From RYN-230 sp963834515 (GTDB lineage Bacteria; Actinomycetota; Actinomycetes; Streptosporangiales; Streptosporangiaceae), in the NCBI GenBank assembly GCA_963834515.1, contig CAWICB010000002.1, positions 558,001 to 622,000 of the forward strand: a stretch of 64,000 bases of DNA. Direction: 5' to 3'. This document shows positions 33,201 through 45,400 of this stretch, piece by piece (the first letter of the stretch is position 1; every line of letters starts with the position of its first letter). Made by a program: the position numbers and the translations under genes. Below the pieces are notes generated by a model. It had not been told where the DNA came from. It worked only from the letters and a program-made list of their open reading frames with translations, and did no database searches.

Positions 33201-34439
33201 TCACCCGGTCACCTTCTGGCTCTTGCCGACCACGGTGATCCCGCTGTCGGACACCGCGAAGCCGCGCGCCTTGTCATGCTCCTTGTCCACGCCGATGATG
33301 ACGCCTTCCGGGACGGTCACGTTCTTGTCGATGATGGCGTGCTCGATCACCGCGTGGCGGCCGATGATCGTGTTGTTCAGGATCACCGACCGCTCCACCC
33401 GGGACCAGCTGTTGACCCGGACACCTGGGGACAGGACGGACTCACGGACCAGCCCGCCGGACACGATGACGCCGTTGCTGACCAGGCTGTCGATGGCCCG
33501 GCCGACCCGGTCGCCGGAGTCGTGCACGAACTTGGCCGGCGGCAGCGAGGGCACGTTGGTCAGGATCGGCCAGCGGCCGTTGTACAGGTTGAACACCGGG
33601 AGCACGGCGCACAGGTCCATGTGCGCGTCGAAGTAGGAGTCCAGCGTGCCCACGTCGCGCCAGTAGCCGGCGTCCCGCTCGGTCGTGCCCGGCACCGTGT
33701 TGGTCATGAAGTCGTACACCTGCGCGGTGCCGTCCTCGACCAGCATCGGGATGATGTCGCCGCCCATGTCATGCCGGCTGGCCGGACTGGCCGCGTCCTT
33801 GCGCAGCGCCTCGATCAGCACGTCGGTGGAGAACAGGTAGTTGCCCATGGAGGCGTAGGCCATGTCCGGGTTGCCGGGCATGGCCGGGGGGTCGGCGGGC
33901 TTTTCCAGGAACGCCTCCAGCGTGCGCCCGTCCGCCCCGGCCTGGATGATGCCGAACGCGCTGGCCTCCTGGCGGGACACCGGGATGGCAGCCACTGTGA
34001 CCCCGGCGCCGTGCGCCACGTGCTGCTCGATCATCTGCCGCGGGTCCATCCGGTACACGTGATCGGCGCCGAACACGATGACCAGGTCGGGCTGCTCGTC
34101 GTAGATCAGGTTCAGCGACTGGTAGATGGCGTCCGCCGAGCCGGTATACCAGTGCGGGCCGAGCCGCTGCTGGGCGGGCACCGGCGTCACGTAGTTGCCC
34201 AGCAGCGTGCTCATCCGCCAGGTCGTGCTGATATGCCGGTCCAGGCTGTGGCTCTTGTACTGGGTCAGCACGGCAATCCGCAAGATCCCCGCGTTGACCA
34301 GGTTGGACAGCGCGAAGTCGACCAGCCGGTACATGCCGGCGAACGGCACGGCCGGCTTAGCCCGGTCCGCGGTCAGCGGGGCCAGGCGCTTGCCTGCCCC
34401 GCCGGCCAGCACGATGCCCAGCACTCGGTTGTCTGCCAT
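33201..34439 (-). CDS. glgC: Glucose-1-phosphate adenylyltransferase
   Basis: A 412-residue enzyme making ADP-glucose from ATP and glucose 1-phosphate. It shows the nucleotide loop LAGGAGKRLAPLTADRAKPAVPF, the substrate segment FGADHVYRMD, FLEKPADPP and a left-handed beta-helix C-terminus. It begins 26 bp after the phosphoglucomutase gene, which would supply its substrate. Gene order pgm-glgC-glgM gives a direct line from glucose 6-phosphate to the glucan precursor. Confidence 0.95.
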   Translation of the reverse strand: MADNRVLGIVLAGGAGKRLAPLTADRAKPAVPFAGMYRLVDFALSNLVNAGILRIAVLTQYKSHSLDRHISTTWRMSTLLGNYVTPVPAQQRLGPHWYTGSADAIYQSLNLIYDEQPDLVIVFGADHVYRMDPRQMIEQHVAHGAGVTVAAIPVSRQEASAFGIIQAGADGRTLEAFLEKPADPPAMPGNPDMAYASMGNYLFSTDVLIEALRKDAASPASRHDMGGDIIPMLVEDGTAQVYDFMTNTVPGTTERDAGYWRDVGTLDSYFDAHMDLCAVLPVFNLYNGRWPILTNVPSLPPAKFVHDSGDRVGRAIDSLVSNGVIVSGGLVRESVLSPGVRVNSWSRVERSVILNNTIIGRHAVIEHAIIDKNVTVPEGVIIGVDKEHDKARGFAVSDSGITVVGKSQKVTG

Positions 34440-34465
34440 CCTGCACCCCTTGCGCGCGGCCGGAC

Positions 34466-36121
<1,656 letters not shown>

Positions 36122-36285
36122 CGTCAGCTCCTGTTCCGGGGGCAGTGCCACGGACGGGCGTTCAGAATCAGAGGTCCAAGTCCTTACTGCCCTAGTTTCG
36201 GTAATCAAGTCTTCCGGCATTCGGGTCCACCCGCCATGGGTGATGGACCCGGAATGCCTGGCCCCGGCGATGAGATGATGGGCTG

Positions 36286-37510
36286 ATGAACGACGACGCG
36301 CCGCCGCCGCCGCCATCCCGGCTGGCCCGGATGTGGGCCTGGGCCGAGGTCCGGCGGATCCCGCTGCGGGCCATCCTGGCCACGGTGCTCGTCGTGGTCG
36401 CGGCGTACCTGCTCGGGAAGATCGTCTACCGGCTCAAGGACGTCGTCCTGCTCATCCTGGTCGCCGCGTTCATCGCGGTGATCCTGAATCCGCTGGTCAT
36501 CGCCCTGCAGCGGTGGAAGATCAAGCGGCGTGGCGCGGCCGTGGCCGTGGTCACGTTCTGGGGGGTGCTGGTCTTCATCGGCCTGGCCATCGCGTTCGGT
36601 GTGCCGCTGGCCAACGGGATCACCCACCTGGCCAACAAGCTGCCGAGCTACGTGGACGCGGCCCAGCACGGCCGGGGCTGGATCGGGCACCTGGTGCGGC
36701 GCTACCACATCCAGTCCTGGGTGCAGAAAAACACGCCCAAGCTGGTCAGTTTCGGCGAAGGCCTGACCAAGCCGGCGCTGAGCCTGGGCAAGGGCGCGGT
36801 GTCGCTGCTGTTCGAGCTGTTCACCATCTTCATCCTGGCCCTGCTGCTGATGCTCGAAGGGCCCAAGATGCGCCGGTGGCTGCTGGCCAACATGTCCGCG
36901 GAGCGGGCCACCCGGTACAGCCGGATCGGGCACGAGGTCAACCGGTCGGTGACCGGCTACATGCTGGGTAACTTCCTGACCTCGGTCATCGCCGGGGTGG
37001 TCGTCTTCGTCACGCTGCTGGTCACCGGCGTGCCGTACCCGTTCCTGTGGGCGCTGTGGGTGGCCCTGGTCGACTTCCTGCCGATGATCGGCGGCGCGCT
37101 GGCGGGCATCCCGACCGTGCTGTTCGCGGCGACCCACTCACTGACCGCCGGGATCGTCACGCTGGCCGTGTTCATCATCTACACCCAGGTCGAGAACCAC
37201 ATCCTGAACCCGGTCGTGATGAGCCGGACGGTCCAGGTCAACCCGCTGCTGGTGCTGCTGTCCATCCTGATCGGCGCGTCCATCGGCGACTGGATCGGCG
37301 GCACGTTCGGCGCGTTCGTGGCCGCCCTGCTGGCCATCCCGGCGGCCGGCGCCCTGCAGGTGATCACGCGCGAGGTGTGGCAGGCCACGGCCACCCCGCT
37401 GCCGGAGTCACCGGAAGAAGCCGAGCTGGCCGAACGGGAACAGGACGCCGACGAACCGGGACCAGCCGGGCCGGCCGTGCCAGGCTCACCGGCCGGCCGG
37501 CAACCGGTAG
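36286..37510 (+). CDS. AI-2E family (PerM-like) transporter
   Basis: A membrane protein with about eight helices and the family's conserved FITSVIAG-like region (NFLTSVIAGVVVFVTLL), LPMIGGALAGIPTVL, YTQVENHILNPVVMSRTVQVNPLLVLLSILIG. Members include the autoinducer exporter TqsA and Na+/H+ antiporters; substrate unknown. As written the frame has no stop until 38457 and would run antisense through the whole GNAT gene. One base fewer in the Pro/Glu-rich tail (after about 37390) would end it at TAG 37508, a normal length near 407 residues, so that end is given here as an inference. Confidence 0.75.
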
Positions 37511-38017
37511 CGCAGCTCGGGAACCGGGGCGCCCCGGTCCCGCAGCTGGCGGGTGCCGTCGGGGCGGAACCCGGCCGCCTGGTAGAACCGGCGGGCCCGC
37601 TGGTTGGCCGCCAGCACCCACAGCGTGATATCGGTGCAGCCCGCCGCGGTCAGCGCCCGGACCGCGTGCGCCATGAGCAGGCGGCCCGCGCCGCGGCCCC
37701 ACCACTCTGGCCGCACGTAGATGGCGTAGATCTCGCCGTGCCCGGGGCCGGGCCGGTCAGCGTCCCGGCACAGGCCGCCCGCCACCCAGCCGACGATCGC
37801 GCCGGCCGCCGTGGCCACGCTCTCCACCCCGGCCGGCCTGGCGGACGCGGCCCGCTCAGTCATATGCCGGCGCCAGGCGCTCGCCGTCCACCCGCAGCCG
37901 GTCCAGGTAACCGTCGGGCAGGATGCCCCGGTAGGCCGTCTGCCAGCCGGCGACACGCAGCCGCTCCACTTCTTCCGCGTCGTCCGGCACCGCGGCGCGG
38001 ATACTTGGCCCTGCCAC
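37486..38017 (-). pseudogene. GNAT family N-acetyltransferase, frameshifted
   Basis: The N-terminal half (SIRAAVPDDAEEVERLRVAGW, TAYRGILPDGYLDRLRVD) lies in one frame, and the acetyl-CoA-binding half (IYAIYVRPEWWGRGAGRLLM, LWVLAANQRARRFYQAAGF) in the next. They meet at about 37867-37874, where removing one base from GCGCCGG joins ERLAR to HMTERAAS. The first frame otherwise stops at 37856. Likely start GTG 38017. The acceptor is unknown. Its whole length is antisense to the unterminated frame of the transporter gene. Confidence 0.78.
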
Positions 38018-38074
38018 GTCGGCAAGTCTGCCCAAGTTGCCCGGCGCTAGCCCTCCGGAGGGCTTGCATTCGGC

Positions 38075-39708
<1,634 letters not shown>

Positions 39709-39724
<16 letters not shown>

Positions 39725-40470
39725 CCGCCGTCGATGACCAGCACCGAGCCGGTGATGAACGACGCGGCCGGGCTGGCCAGGAACACCACGCTCGGCGCGA
39801 TCTCCGCGGGCAGCGCGTAGCGCTGCTGCGGCGTGTCCTCGATCCAGTGCCGCCGGAACTCGGGCTGGTCCACCGGGGCCATGTCCGTCTTCACGTAGCC
39901 CGGCGCGATCGCGTTGACCCGGATGCCCACCCCGGCCCATTCCGCGGCCAGTGACCTGGTCAGCTGGTGCACAGCGGCCTTGGACGCGTTGTACGCGGGC
40001 TGCCACTGCGGCCGGTTGACGATCAGCGCCGAGATCGAGCCCACGTTGACGATGGACCCGCCGCCGGACCGGGCCATGTGCCGGCCAGCGGCCCGGCTGC
40101 ACTTCCACAGCGCGCGCACGTTAAGGTCGAAGACGTCGGCCCACTCCTCGTCGGTGACGTCCCAGGACTCCTTGTGTACGCACAGCCCGGCGTTGTTGAC
40201 CAGGATGTCCAGGCCACCCAGGTCGTGGGCGGCCTGGTCGGTTACGGCGTCCGGGTCCACGGTGATGTCGGCGTCGATGGCGGCCACCGGCAGGCCCTGG
40301 GCGCGGAACCCGGCCACCGCGGCCGCGTTGCGGGCGGTGTCCCGGGCCACGATGACCACCTCGGCGCCCGCCTGGGCCAGGGCCGCCGCGAACGCCTGGC
40401 CCAGGCCCTGATTGCCGCCGGTAACGAGGGCTTTCTTGCCGGTCAGCGCGAAGCTGTCCAGTACCGTCAT
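39709..40470 (-). CDS. SDR family oxidoreductase (gluconate 5-dehydrogenase-like)
   Basis: A 253-residue classical short-chain dehydrogenase: TGGNQGLGQAFA cofactor motif, LVNNAG, the catalytic Ser in VGSISALIV, YNASKAAV (Tyr/Lys) and PGYVKTDM. The C-terminal SVLVIDGGYTLW is usual for gluconate 5-dehydrogenase or 3-oxoacyl reductase relatives. Substrate not determinable from context. ATG 40470 has GGGAGG upstream. Confidence 0.9.
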
Positions 40471-40570
40471 GATTCCTCCCGGTAGGCCGTGCTGCTGGCC
40501 GGGTGATACAGATTAGTTCCGTCCGGCCCGGCGCCCGCCGGGCCGGCTAGTGCTGGAACGGGAGCCGCAG

Positions 40571-41725
40571 ATGGCCGAGCCCGCCCAGGCCAAGCCGGCC
40601 GTCGCCGTCATCGGCGGCGGGTACGCCGGAGTCAACGTAGCCAAGTCCCTGGACGACGTCGCCGATGTCGTGCTCGTCGAGCCCAAAGAGGCGTTCGTGC
40701 ACAACGTGGCCTCGCTCCGGGCGCTAGTCGCGCCGTCCTGGCTGCCACGGATCTACCTGCCCTACACCGGGCTGCTCAGCCACGGCCGGGTGTTCAGGGA
40801 CCGGGCGGCCAAGGTTGACGCCGGGCGGGTCGAGCTGGCCTCGGGGGATGTCCTGCAGCCCGACTACATCGTGCTGGCCACCGGGTCCGGGTACCCGTTC
40901 CCGGCCAAGAGCGACGTGGAGAACACGGCCGCCGCGCACGAGAAGGTGCTGGCCGCGCACGCGGCGCTGGCCGCCGCCGGGCGGGTGCTACTGCTCGGCG
41001 CCGGCCCGGTCGGCATCGAACTGGCCGGGGAGATCGCCACGATCTGGCCCGATAAGGACATAACGCTGCTCGACCCGGCCCAGGACGTGCTGGGTGCGCG
41101 GTTCCGCGCTGAGCTCAAGGCGGAGATCCGCCGCCAGCTGGCCGGGCTCGGGGTGCATGTCATGCTCGGCACCCAGCTCGCCGCCGACCCGCCGGGGGAG
41201 CCGGGTGAGCTGGGCACGTTCACCGTGCGCACCGGGCCGGGGACGGACCTGACCGCGGACATCTGGTTCCGCTGCTACGGGGTCGCGCCGGTCAGCGACT
41301 ACCTGGCCGGCCGCCTGGCTGAGGCGCGCCAGCCGGATGGCTTCGTGGCGGTGACACCGCAGCTCCAGGTGGCCGGGCAGGACCGGGTGTTCGCATTGGG
41401 CGACGTGGCCGCCGCTGACCACAAGATGGCTGGGGCAGCGTCCCGGCAGGCGGCCGTGGTGGCAGGCAACATCCGGGCCCTGATCACCGGCCAGGGCCAG
41501 CTGGCCCGGTACGACCCGCCGCCGCCCGGGATCATCGTGCCGATCGGCCCGGACGGCGGCGCCGGCCAGCGGGGCGGCCAGGACGGCCTGCTGCCGGCCG
41601 AGGTGGTCGCCCAGCTCAAGGGCCGGGACATGATGGTGGACCGGTACATCGAGCTGCTCGGCGTGCCGCTGTCCGGCATGCCGGACAGCGGCATGCCGGA
41701 CAGCACTGACGGCCCCCCCGGGTAG
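40571..41725 (+). CDS. FAD-dependent NAD(P)H oxidoreductase (NDH-2/AIF-like)
   Basis: A 384-residue two-dinucleotide-fold flavoprotein: GGGYAGVNVAKSL for FAD, LLGAGPVGIELAGEIA for NAD(P)H, and VFALGDVAAADH near the C-terminus. It resembles AIF/FSP1-type quinone or ferredoxin reductases. The tail has a direct repeat SGMPD-SGMPD (15-bp DNA repeat). ATG 40571 is chosen for the GGGAG site 6 bases upstream over GTG 40550. Partner electron acceptor unknown. Confidence 0.88.
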   Translation: MAEPAQAKPAVAVIGGGYAGVNVAKSLDDVADVVLVEPKEAFVHNVASLRALVAPSWLPRIYLPYTGLLSHGRVFRDRAAKVDAGRVELASGDVLQPDYIVLATGSGYPFPAKSDVENTAAAHEKVLAAHAALAAAGRVLLLGAGPVGIELAGEIATIWPDKDITLLDPAQDVLGARFRAELKAEIRRQLAGLGVHVMLGTQLAADPPGEPGELGTFTVRTGPGTDLTADIWFRCYGVAPVSDYLAGRLAEARQPDGFVAVTPQLQVAGQDRVFALGDVAAADHKMAGAASRQAAVVAGNIRALITGQGQLARYDPPPPGIIVPIGPDGGAGQRGGQDGLLPAEVVAQLKGRDMMVDRYIELLGVPLSGMPDSGMPDSTDGPPG

Positions 41726-41736
41726 GGTCCAGGCCC

Positions 41737-42306
41737 ATGGACCAGGCCGCTGTCCCGCGGCGCTGCGACTGGGCGGAAAGCTCGGACGCGATGCGGGCGT
41801 ATCACGACACCGAGTGGGGCGTCCCGTCCCGGGACGACGGCTACCTGTTCGAGATGCTGCTGCTGGAAGGCGCCCAGGCCGGGCTGTCCTGGGCCACCAT
41901 CTTGAACAAGCGGGACAACTACCGGCGGGCGCTGGACGGTTTCGACCCGGTGCGGATCGCCGGCTACGACGCGGCCAAGCTGGCCGGCCTGCTCGCCGAC
42001 CCGGGCATCGTGCGGAACCGGCTGAAAGTGGCGGGCACCGTCCGCAACGCCCGGGCCTTCCTGGACACTCAGCAGCAGCACGGCTCGTTCGCCAGCTACC
42101 TGTGGGCGTGGGTGGACGGCACCCCGGTAGCCAGCCGGCCGGGGTCGGTCGCGGACCTGCCCGCCCGGACCACGCTGTCCGACCTGATCAGCAAGGACCT
42201 CAAGAAGCGTGGCTTCACGTTCGTCGGGTCCACCATCACCTACAGCTATCTGCAGGCCGTCGGGGTGGTCAACGATCACCTGGTCTACTGCCCGGCGGGC
42301 GGCTGA
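41737..42306 (+). CDS. tag: DNA-3-methyladenine glycosylase I
   Basis: A 189-residue Tag enzyme that excises 3-methyladenine from DNA. Seen: RRCDWA and YHDTEWG at the N-terminus, the active-site Glu in LLLEGAQAGLSWATILNKR, and the zinc ligands in NDHLVYC at the C-terminus. ATG 41737 begins 11 bp after the flavoprotein gene on the same strand. Likely constitutive base-excision repair. Confidence 0.94.
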   Translation: MDQAAVPRRCDWAESSDAMRAYHDTEWGVPSRDDGYLFEMLLLEGAQAGLSWATILNKRDNYRRALDGFDPVRIAGYDAAKLAGLLADPGIVRNRLKVAGTVRNARAFLDTQQQHGSFASYLWAWVDGTPVASRPGSVADLPARTTLSDLISKDLKKRGFTFVGSTITYSYLQAVGVVNDHLVYCPAGG

Positions 42307-42353
42307 GCGCGGCGTCGCCGGGTGGCCGGCCGCGTCTGGCATGATGGGAGGTG

Positions 42354-42524
42354 ATGAGCACTCCCCGCTTCCCTGTCACCGTTACGCACCTGCCCGTGCT
42401 GCGCTGCGAGATCTGCAAGCGCACCATCGCGCACCGGCCCGGTCAGGCGTCCGCCGTGCTGACCGAGCACTACCGCCGGGCCCACCCGGAGTCCCTCGAG
42501 GCCGCGGCCGACCGGTCCAGCTGA
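42354..42524 (+). CDS. 56-residue C2H2-type zinc-finger-like protein
   Basis: A short open frame with Cys18-x2-Cys21 and His39-x4-His44, a C2H2 zinc-site pattern (RCEICKRT ... LTEHYRRAHPE). It is preceded by GGGAGGTGATG, an excellent anti-16S match but with the core only 2-3 bases from ATG 42354, so the true start may differ. It ends 4 bp before the nonapeptide-repeat gene, so the two are probably co-transcribed. No family name is known to me; nucleic-acid or protein binding is only a guess. Confidence 0.6.
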   Translation: MSTPRFPVTVTHLPVLRCEICKRTIAHRPGQASAVLTEHYRRAHPESLEAAADRSS

Positions 42525-42528
42525 CCTC

Positions 42529-42783
42529 ATGCGAGCCATCCGTGGCGGTCCCGGGTCCAGCGGCTCGATCCTCAGCATTGGGTCGACCGGTTCCATCCTG
42601 TCCATCGGCTCGGCCGGCTCGATCCTGTCGATCGGCTCGGCCGGGTCGGTGCTGTCGGTCGGCTCGGTGGCCTCCTTCGGGTCGCTGTTCTCGGTCGGCT
42701 CCGCGCTGAGCGCGCACTCCGTGCTGTCCGGGCTGTCCCGGCGGGCCATCCTGGCCTGGCGGAATCAGCCGCGTACCGGCTGA
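42529..42783 (+). CDS. 84-residue nonapeptide-repeat protein (GSILSIGSA repeats)
   Basis: After MRAIRGGPGSS come four tandem nonapeptides, GSILSIGST, GSILSIGSA, GSILSIGSA and GSVLSVGSV, then a degenerate run (FGSLFSVGSALSAHSVLSGLS) and a basic tail RRAILAWRNQPR. Alternating Ser/Ile with Gly turns suggests a stacked beta structure or a membrane-inserted ribbon; there is no clear signal peptide. I recall similar unannotated repeats in other actinobacteria but no function. It is tightly linked to the zinc-finger gene upstream and 13 bp before the next gene. Confidence 0.65.
   Translation: MRAIRGGPGSSGSILSIGSTGSILSIGSAGSILSIGSAGSVLSVGSVASFGSLFSVGSALSAHSVLSGLSRRAILAWRNQPRTG
42562..42669 (+). repeat. 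27-bp coding tandem repeat, four units
   Basis: Four 27-bp units begin at 42562, 42589, 42616 and 42643, encoding the GSILSIGSA-type nonapeptides. Codons vary between units (TCG/TCC/AGC), so the amino-acid pattern is better conserved than the DNA, a sign of selection on protein. Confidence 0.8.
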
Positions 42784-42796
42784 CGTTGCGGCAGGC

Positions 42797-43759
42797 ATGC
42801 CAGCTGTCGTGATCGCGACCGCGTTCGGCGGTCCCGAGGTGCTCTCCGTGGTGGACCAGCCGGTGCCCGGACCGGGACCGGGCGAAGCCCGTATCGAGGT
42901 CCGCGCGGCCGGGGTCAACCCGGTCAACTGGAAGCTCTACAGCGGCCTGATGGGCGCCGACCCGGCCCGGCTGCCGATGCGGCTCGGCTCCGAGGCGGCT
43001 GGCGTGGTCACCGCGGTCGGCCCGGGCCCGGCCGGGACCGCCGTGACCGGGCCGGCTGGCCCGGTCCGGGTGGGCGACGAGGTGATCGCGTTCCGCGCGC
43101 CCGGCGCGTACGCCGCCGCCCTGGTCGCGCCGGCCGGCGCACTGGTGCCCAAGCCGGCCGCGCTGGACTGGGCCCAGGCCAGCGGGCTGATGCTGACCGG
43201 GGTCACCGCCTGGCACGCGCTGGCCGCTACCGGCGTGCAGCACGGGGACACCGTGCTGATGCACGGCGCCGCCGGCGGTGTCGGGCTCATGGCCATCCAG
43301 CTCGCGGTGCGCCGCGGCGCCACCGTGATCGCCACGGCCAGCCCGCCCCGGCACGACTTCGTGCGCGGGCTCGGCGCCATCCCGGTGGCGTACGGTGACG
43401 GCCTGGCCGGCCGGGTCCGCGCGGCCGCGCCCGGCGGGGTGAACGCGGCACTGGACCTGATCGGCACCGGCGAGGCAATCGACGTGTCGCTGGCCCTGGT
43501 CCCGGACCGGGACCGGATCGCCACCATCGTGGTCACGCCGCGCGCCCGGGAGACCGGGATCAAGCTGCTGGGCGGGGCCCCGGGCGCGGACCCGGGCACC
43601 GAGATCCGCAGCGCGGCCCGGCTCGACCTGGCCAAGCTGGCTGGTGACGGCGCGCTGCACGTCTTCGTAGCCCGGACCTACCCGCTGAGCCAGGTGGCCG
43701 CCGCGCACCGGGACATCATGGGCGGGCACGCCACCGGCAAGATCGCGCTGATCCCGTAG
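42797..43759 (+). CDS. NADP-dependent zinc-independent alcohol dehydrogenase (quinone oxidoreductase type)
   Basis: A 320-residue MDR-family protein: VRAAGVNPVNWKLYSG, LGSEAAGVVTAVG, and the NADPH-binding HGAAGGVGLMAIQLA. No structural zinc cysteines are seen, as in quinone oxidoreductases. Enzyme substrate unknown. ATG 42797 lies 13 bp after the repeat protein, so it may be the last gene of that small operon. Confidence 0.88.
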   Translation: MPAVVIATAFGGPEVLSVVDQPVPGPGPGEARIEVRAAGVNPVNWKLYSGLMGADPARLPMRLGSEAAGVVTAVGPGPAGTAVTGPAGPVRVGDEVIAFRAPGAYAAALVAPAGALVPKPAALDWAQASGLMLTGVTAWHALAATGVQHGDTVLMHGAAGGVGLMAIQLAVRRGATVIATASPPRHDFVRGLGAIPVAYGDGLAGRVRAAAPGGVNAALDLIGTGEAIDVSLALVPDRDRIATIVVTPRARETGIKLLGGAPGADPGTEIRSAARLDLAKLAGDGALHVFVARTYPLSQVAAAHRDIMGGHATGKIALIP

Positions 43760-43789
43760 CCCGCGCGGCGCGGTCCCCCGGCAGCGCGC

Positions 43790-44365
43790 CTACCGCAGCA
43801 CGCGGAACGCCAGCTTGCGGTTCCCGCCGTTCTGCTGGACCAGCGAGAACCACAACGGGAGCACCCCGTCCACGGTCCTGGCCGCGTCCGGGCCGCCGAC
43901 GAACTCCGGGCCCAGGCCGGTCGCCCGGATGAGCTCCTCGGCCACGTCCCGGGCGGCCGGGTCGGCGGCGAAGAACAAGTCCGCGCCGCCGGCCGGCGGG
44001 TCGGCGAAGTTCTCCCAGCCCAGCGTGCTGAACGCACGCACATAGCGGGCGGTGGGCGCCGCCGCCCCGATGTCGGCCCGGCTGTTGACCTCCGGCTCGC
44101 CTATCCGGTTCACCGCGTCGATCACCACCTTGCCGGCCAGCGCGGCGCCGTTGGCGCTGATCACATCGCCGACCGCAGCACCGGGCACGGCAAGCAGCAC
44201 CACTTCGGCGTCAGCCAGCGCATCGGCGATGGGCAGCACCGGGGCGCCGCCCGGCCCGGCACCGCTGGCGCTGCGCGAGCCGTACACGACGTCGTGCCCG
44301 GCGGCACGCCACCGGCTGCCCAGCGTGCCACCAATGTGACCGGTCCCGATGACCGCGATCCGCAT
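43790..44365 (-). CDS. NADPH:F420 reductase-like protein
   Basis: A 191-residue Rossmann protein, MRIAVIGTGHIGGTLGSRW at the start, VVYGSRS for NADP, LLAVPGAAV, and VRAFSTLGWENFADP. It fits the F420-dependent NADP reductase (Fno)-like group that moves hydride between F420 and NADP, or a close relative without F420. It starts 6 bp after the epimerase gene. It fits the presence of F420 enzymes elsewhere in the window. Confidence 0.8.
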   Translation of the reverse strand: MRIAVIGTGHIGGTLGSRWRAAGHDVVYGSRSASGAGPGGAPVLPIADALADAEVVLLAVPGAAVGDVISANGAALAGKVVIDAVNRIGEPEVNSRADIGAAAPTARYVRAFSTLGWENFADPPAGGADLFFAADPAARDVAEELIRATGLGPEFVGGPDAARTVDGVLPLWFSLVQQNGGNRKLAFRVLR

Positions 44366-44371
44366 CTCCGT

Positions 44372-45313
44372 TCACCCCCGGAACACGTGTTCGTCAAACC
44401 ATTCCCAGGTGCCCGGGATGCCGTCCTCACGGCTGATCGTGGGGGCGTACCCGAGCAGCTTGCTGGCCAGTTCGTAGTTGGCGAAGTTACGGTCCACCTC
44501 ACCGCGGCGCACTGGCTCGTACTCGATCGGGTGGTCGGGCCGCCCGGCCGCGGCCCGGCACAGCTCAGCCAGTTCCTGCGCTGTGGTCTCCACGCCGGAG
44601 GAGATGTGCAGCACGGTGCCGCCCGGCAGGTCCAGCTCCAGGGCCCGCTGCAGCGCGCTGGAGATGTCGTCCACGTGGATGTAGTCCCGGGAGGAAGAGC
44701 CGTCGCCATAGATCACGAGTGGCTGGCCGGCGTGCAGCCGCTGGAAGAACGTGGTCATCGCCCCGCGCTTGCGGGCGCTCCACGGGCCGTACACGTTGGC
44801 GAACCGCAGCGCCACCGTGCCCAGGTCGTAGGCCTTGGCGAACGCGTAGGCGTAGCCCTCGCCGGCCAGTTTGCTCGCGCCATACGGCGAGATCGGCTTG
44901 GGCAGCGACCGCTCGTCCACCGGCGGCGTGGCGTCGCCGATCAGCGCCCCCCCAGTGGAGGCCTGCACGGTCCGCTGCACACCCGCCCGCCGGGCCGCGT
45001 CCAGCACCCGGAACGTGCCCACCACGTTGACGTCGAAGTTCAGCACCGGGTCCGCGACCGACTGGACGACCGAGCCCGCCGCGGCCAGGTGCAGCACCGA
45101 GTCCATCCCGGCCAGCACCTTGTCCAGCGCGTCCGCGTCCCGGATGTCGCCCTCGAACGTCTCGACGTCCACCCCGCTCAGGTAGTCCGGGTGGCCAGTC
45201 GAGTAGTTGTCGAACACGCGGACCGTGTGACCGCTGGCGATCAGCCGCCGGACCAGGGTGGCGCCCACGAAGCCGGCCCCGCCGGTCACCAGGACGTGTC
45301 TCGTTTCCGTCAT
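44372..45313 (-). CDS. NAD-dependent nucleotide-sugar epimerase/dehydratase
   Basis: A 313-residue extended SDR: LVTGGAGFVGATLVRRL, YSTGHPDYL, and the catalytic YGASKLAGE. The resemblance is to UDP-glucose 4-epimerase and dTDP-glucose 4,6-dehydratase relatives; the product cannot be told. ATG 45313 is taken as start because the Rossmann motif begins 6 residues later; 25 further codons upstream are open. It lies upstream of the F420 reductase gene with a 6-bp gap. Confidence 0.88.
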   Translation of the reverse strand: MTETRHVLVTGGAGFVGATLVRRLIASGHTVRVFDNYSTGHPDYLSGVDVETFEGDIRDADALDKVLAGMDSVLHLAAAGSVVQSVADPVLNFDVNVVGTFRVLDAARRAGVQRTVQASTGGALIGDATPPVDERSLPKPISPYGASKLAGEGYAYAFAKAYDLGTVALRFANVYGPWSARKRGAMTTFFQRLHAGQPLVIYGDGSSSRDYIHVDDISSALQRALELDLPGGTVLHISSGVETTAQELAELCRAAAGRPDHPIEYEPVRRGEVDRNFANYELASKLLGYAPTISREDGIPGTWEWFDEHVFRG

Positions 45314-45400
45314 GACACGCAAAGCTAGCAGCACCGCCGTGGTGCGCTGGCCCACGGCTCGCCCCGCCCGGGCCGGGCGGGGCGGCACCCGCCGGCCCGG

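Noticed and set aside
42529..42783. Reading the nonapeptide repeat as a chance GC shadow
   Set aside because: Codon variation keeps the residue pattern constant and the frame starts and stops neatly between coupled neighbours, so I kept it as a gene, with moderate confidence.
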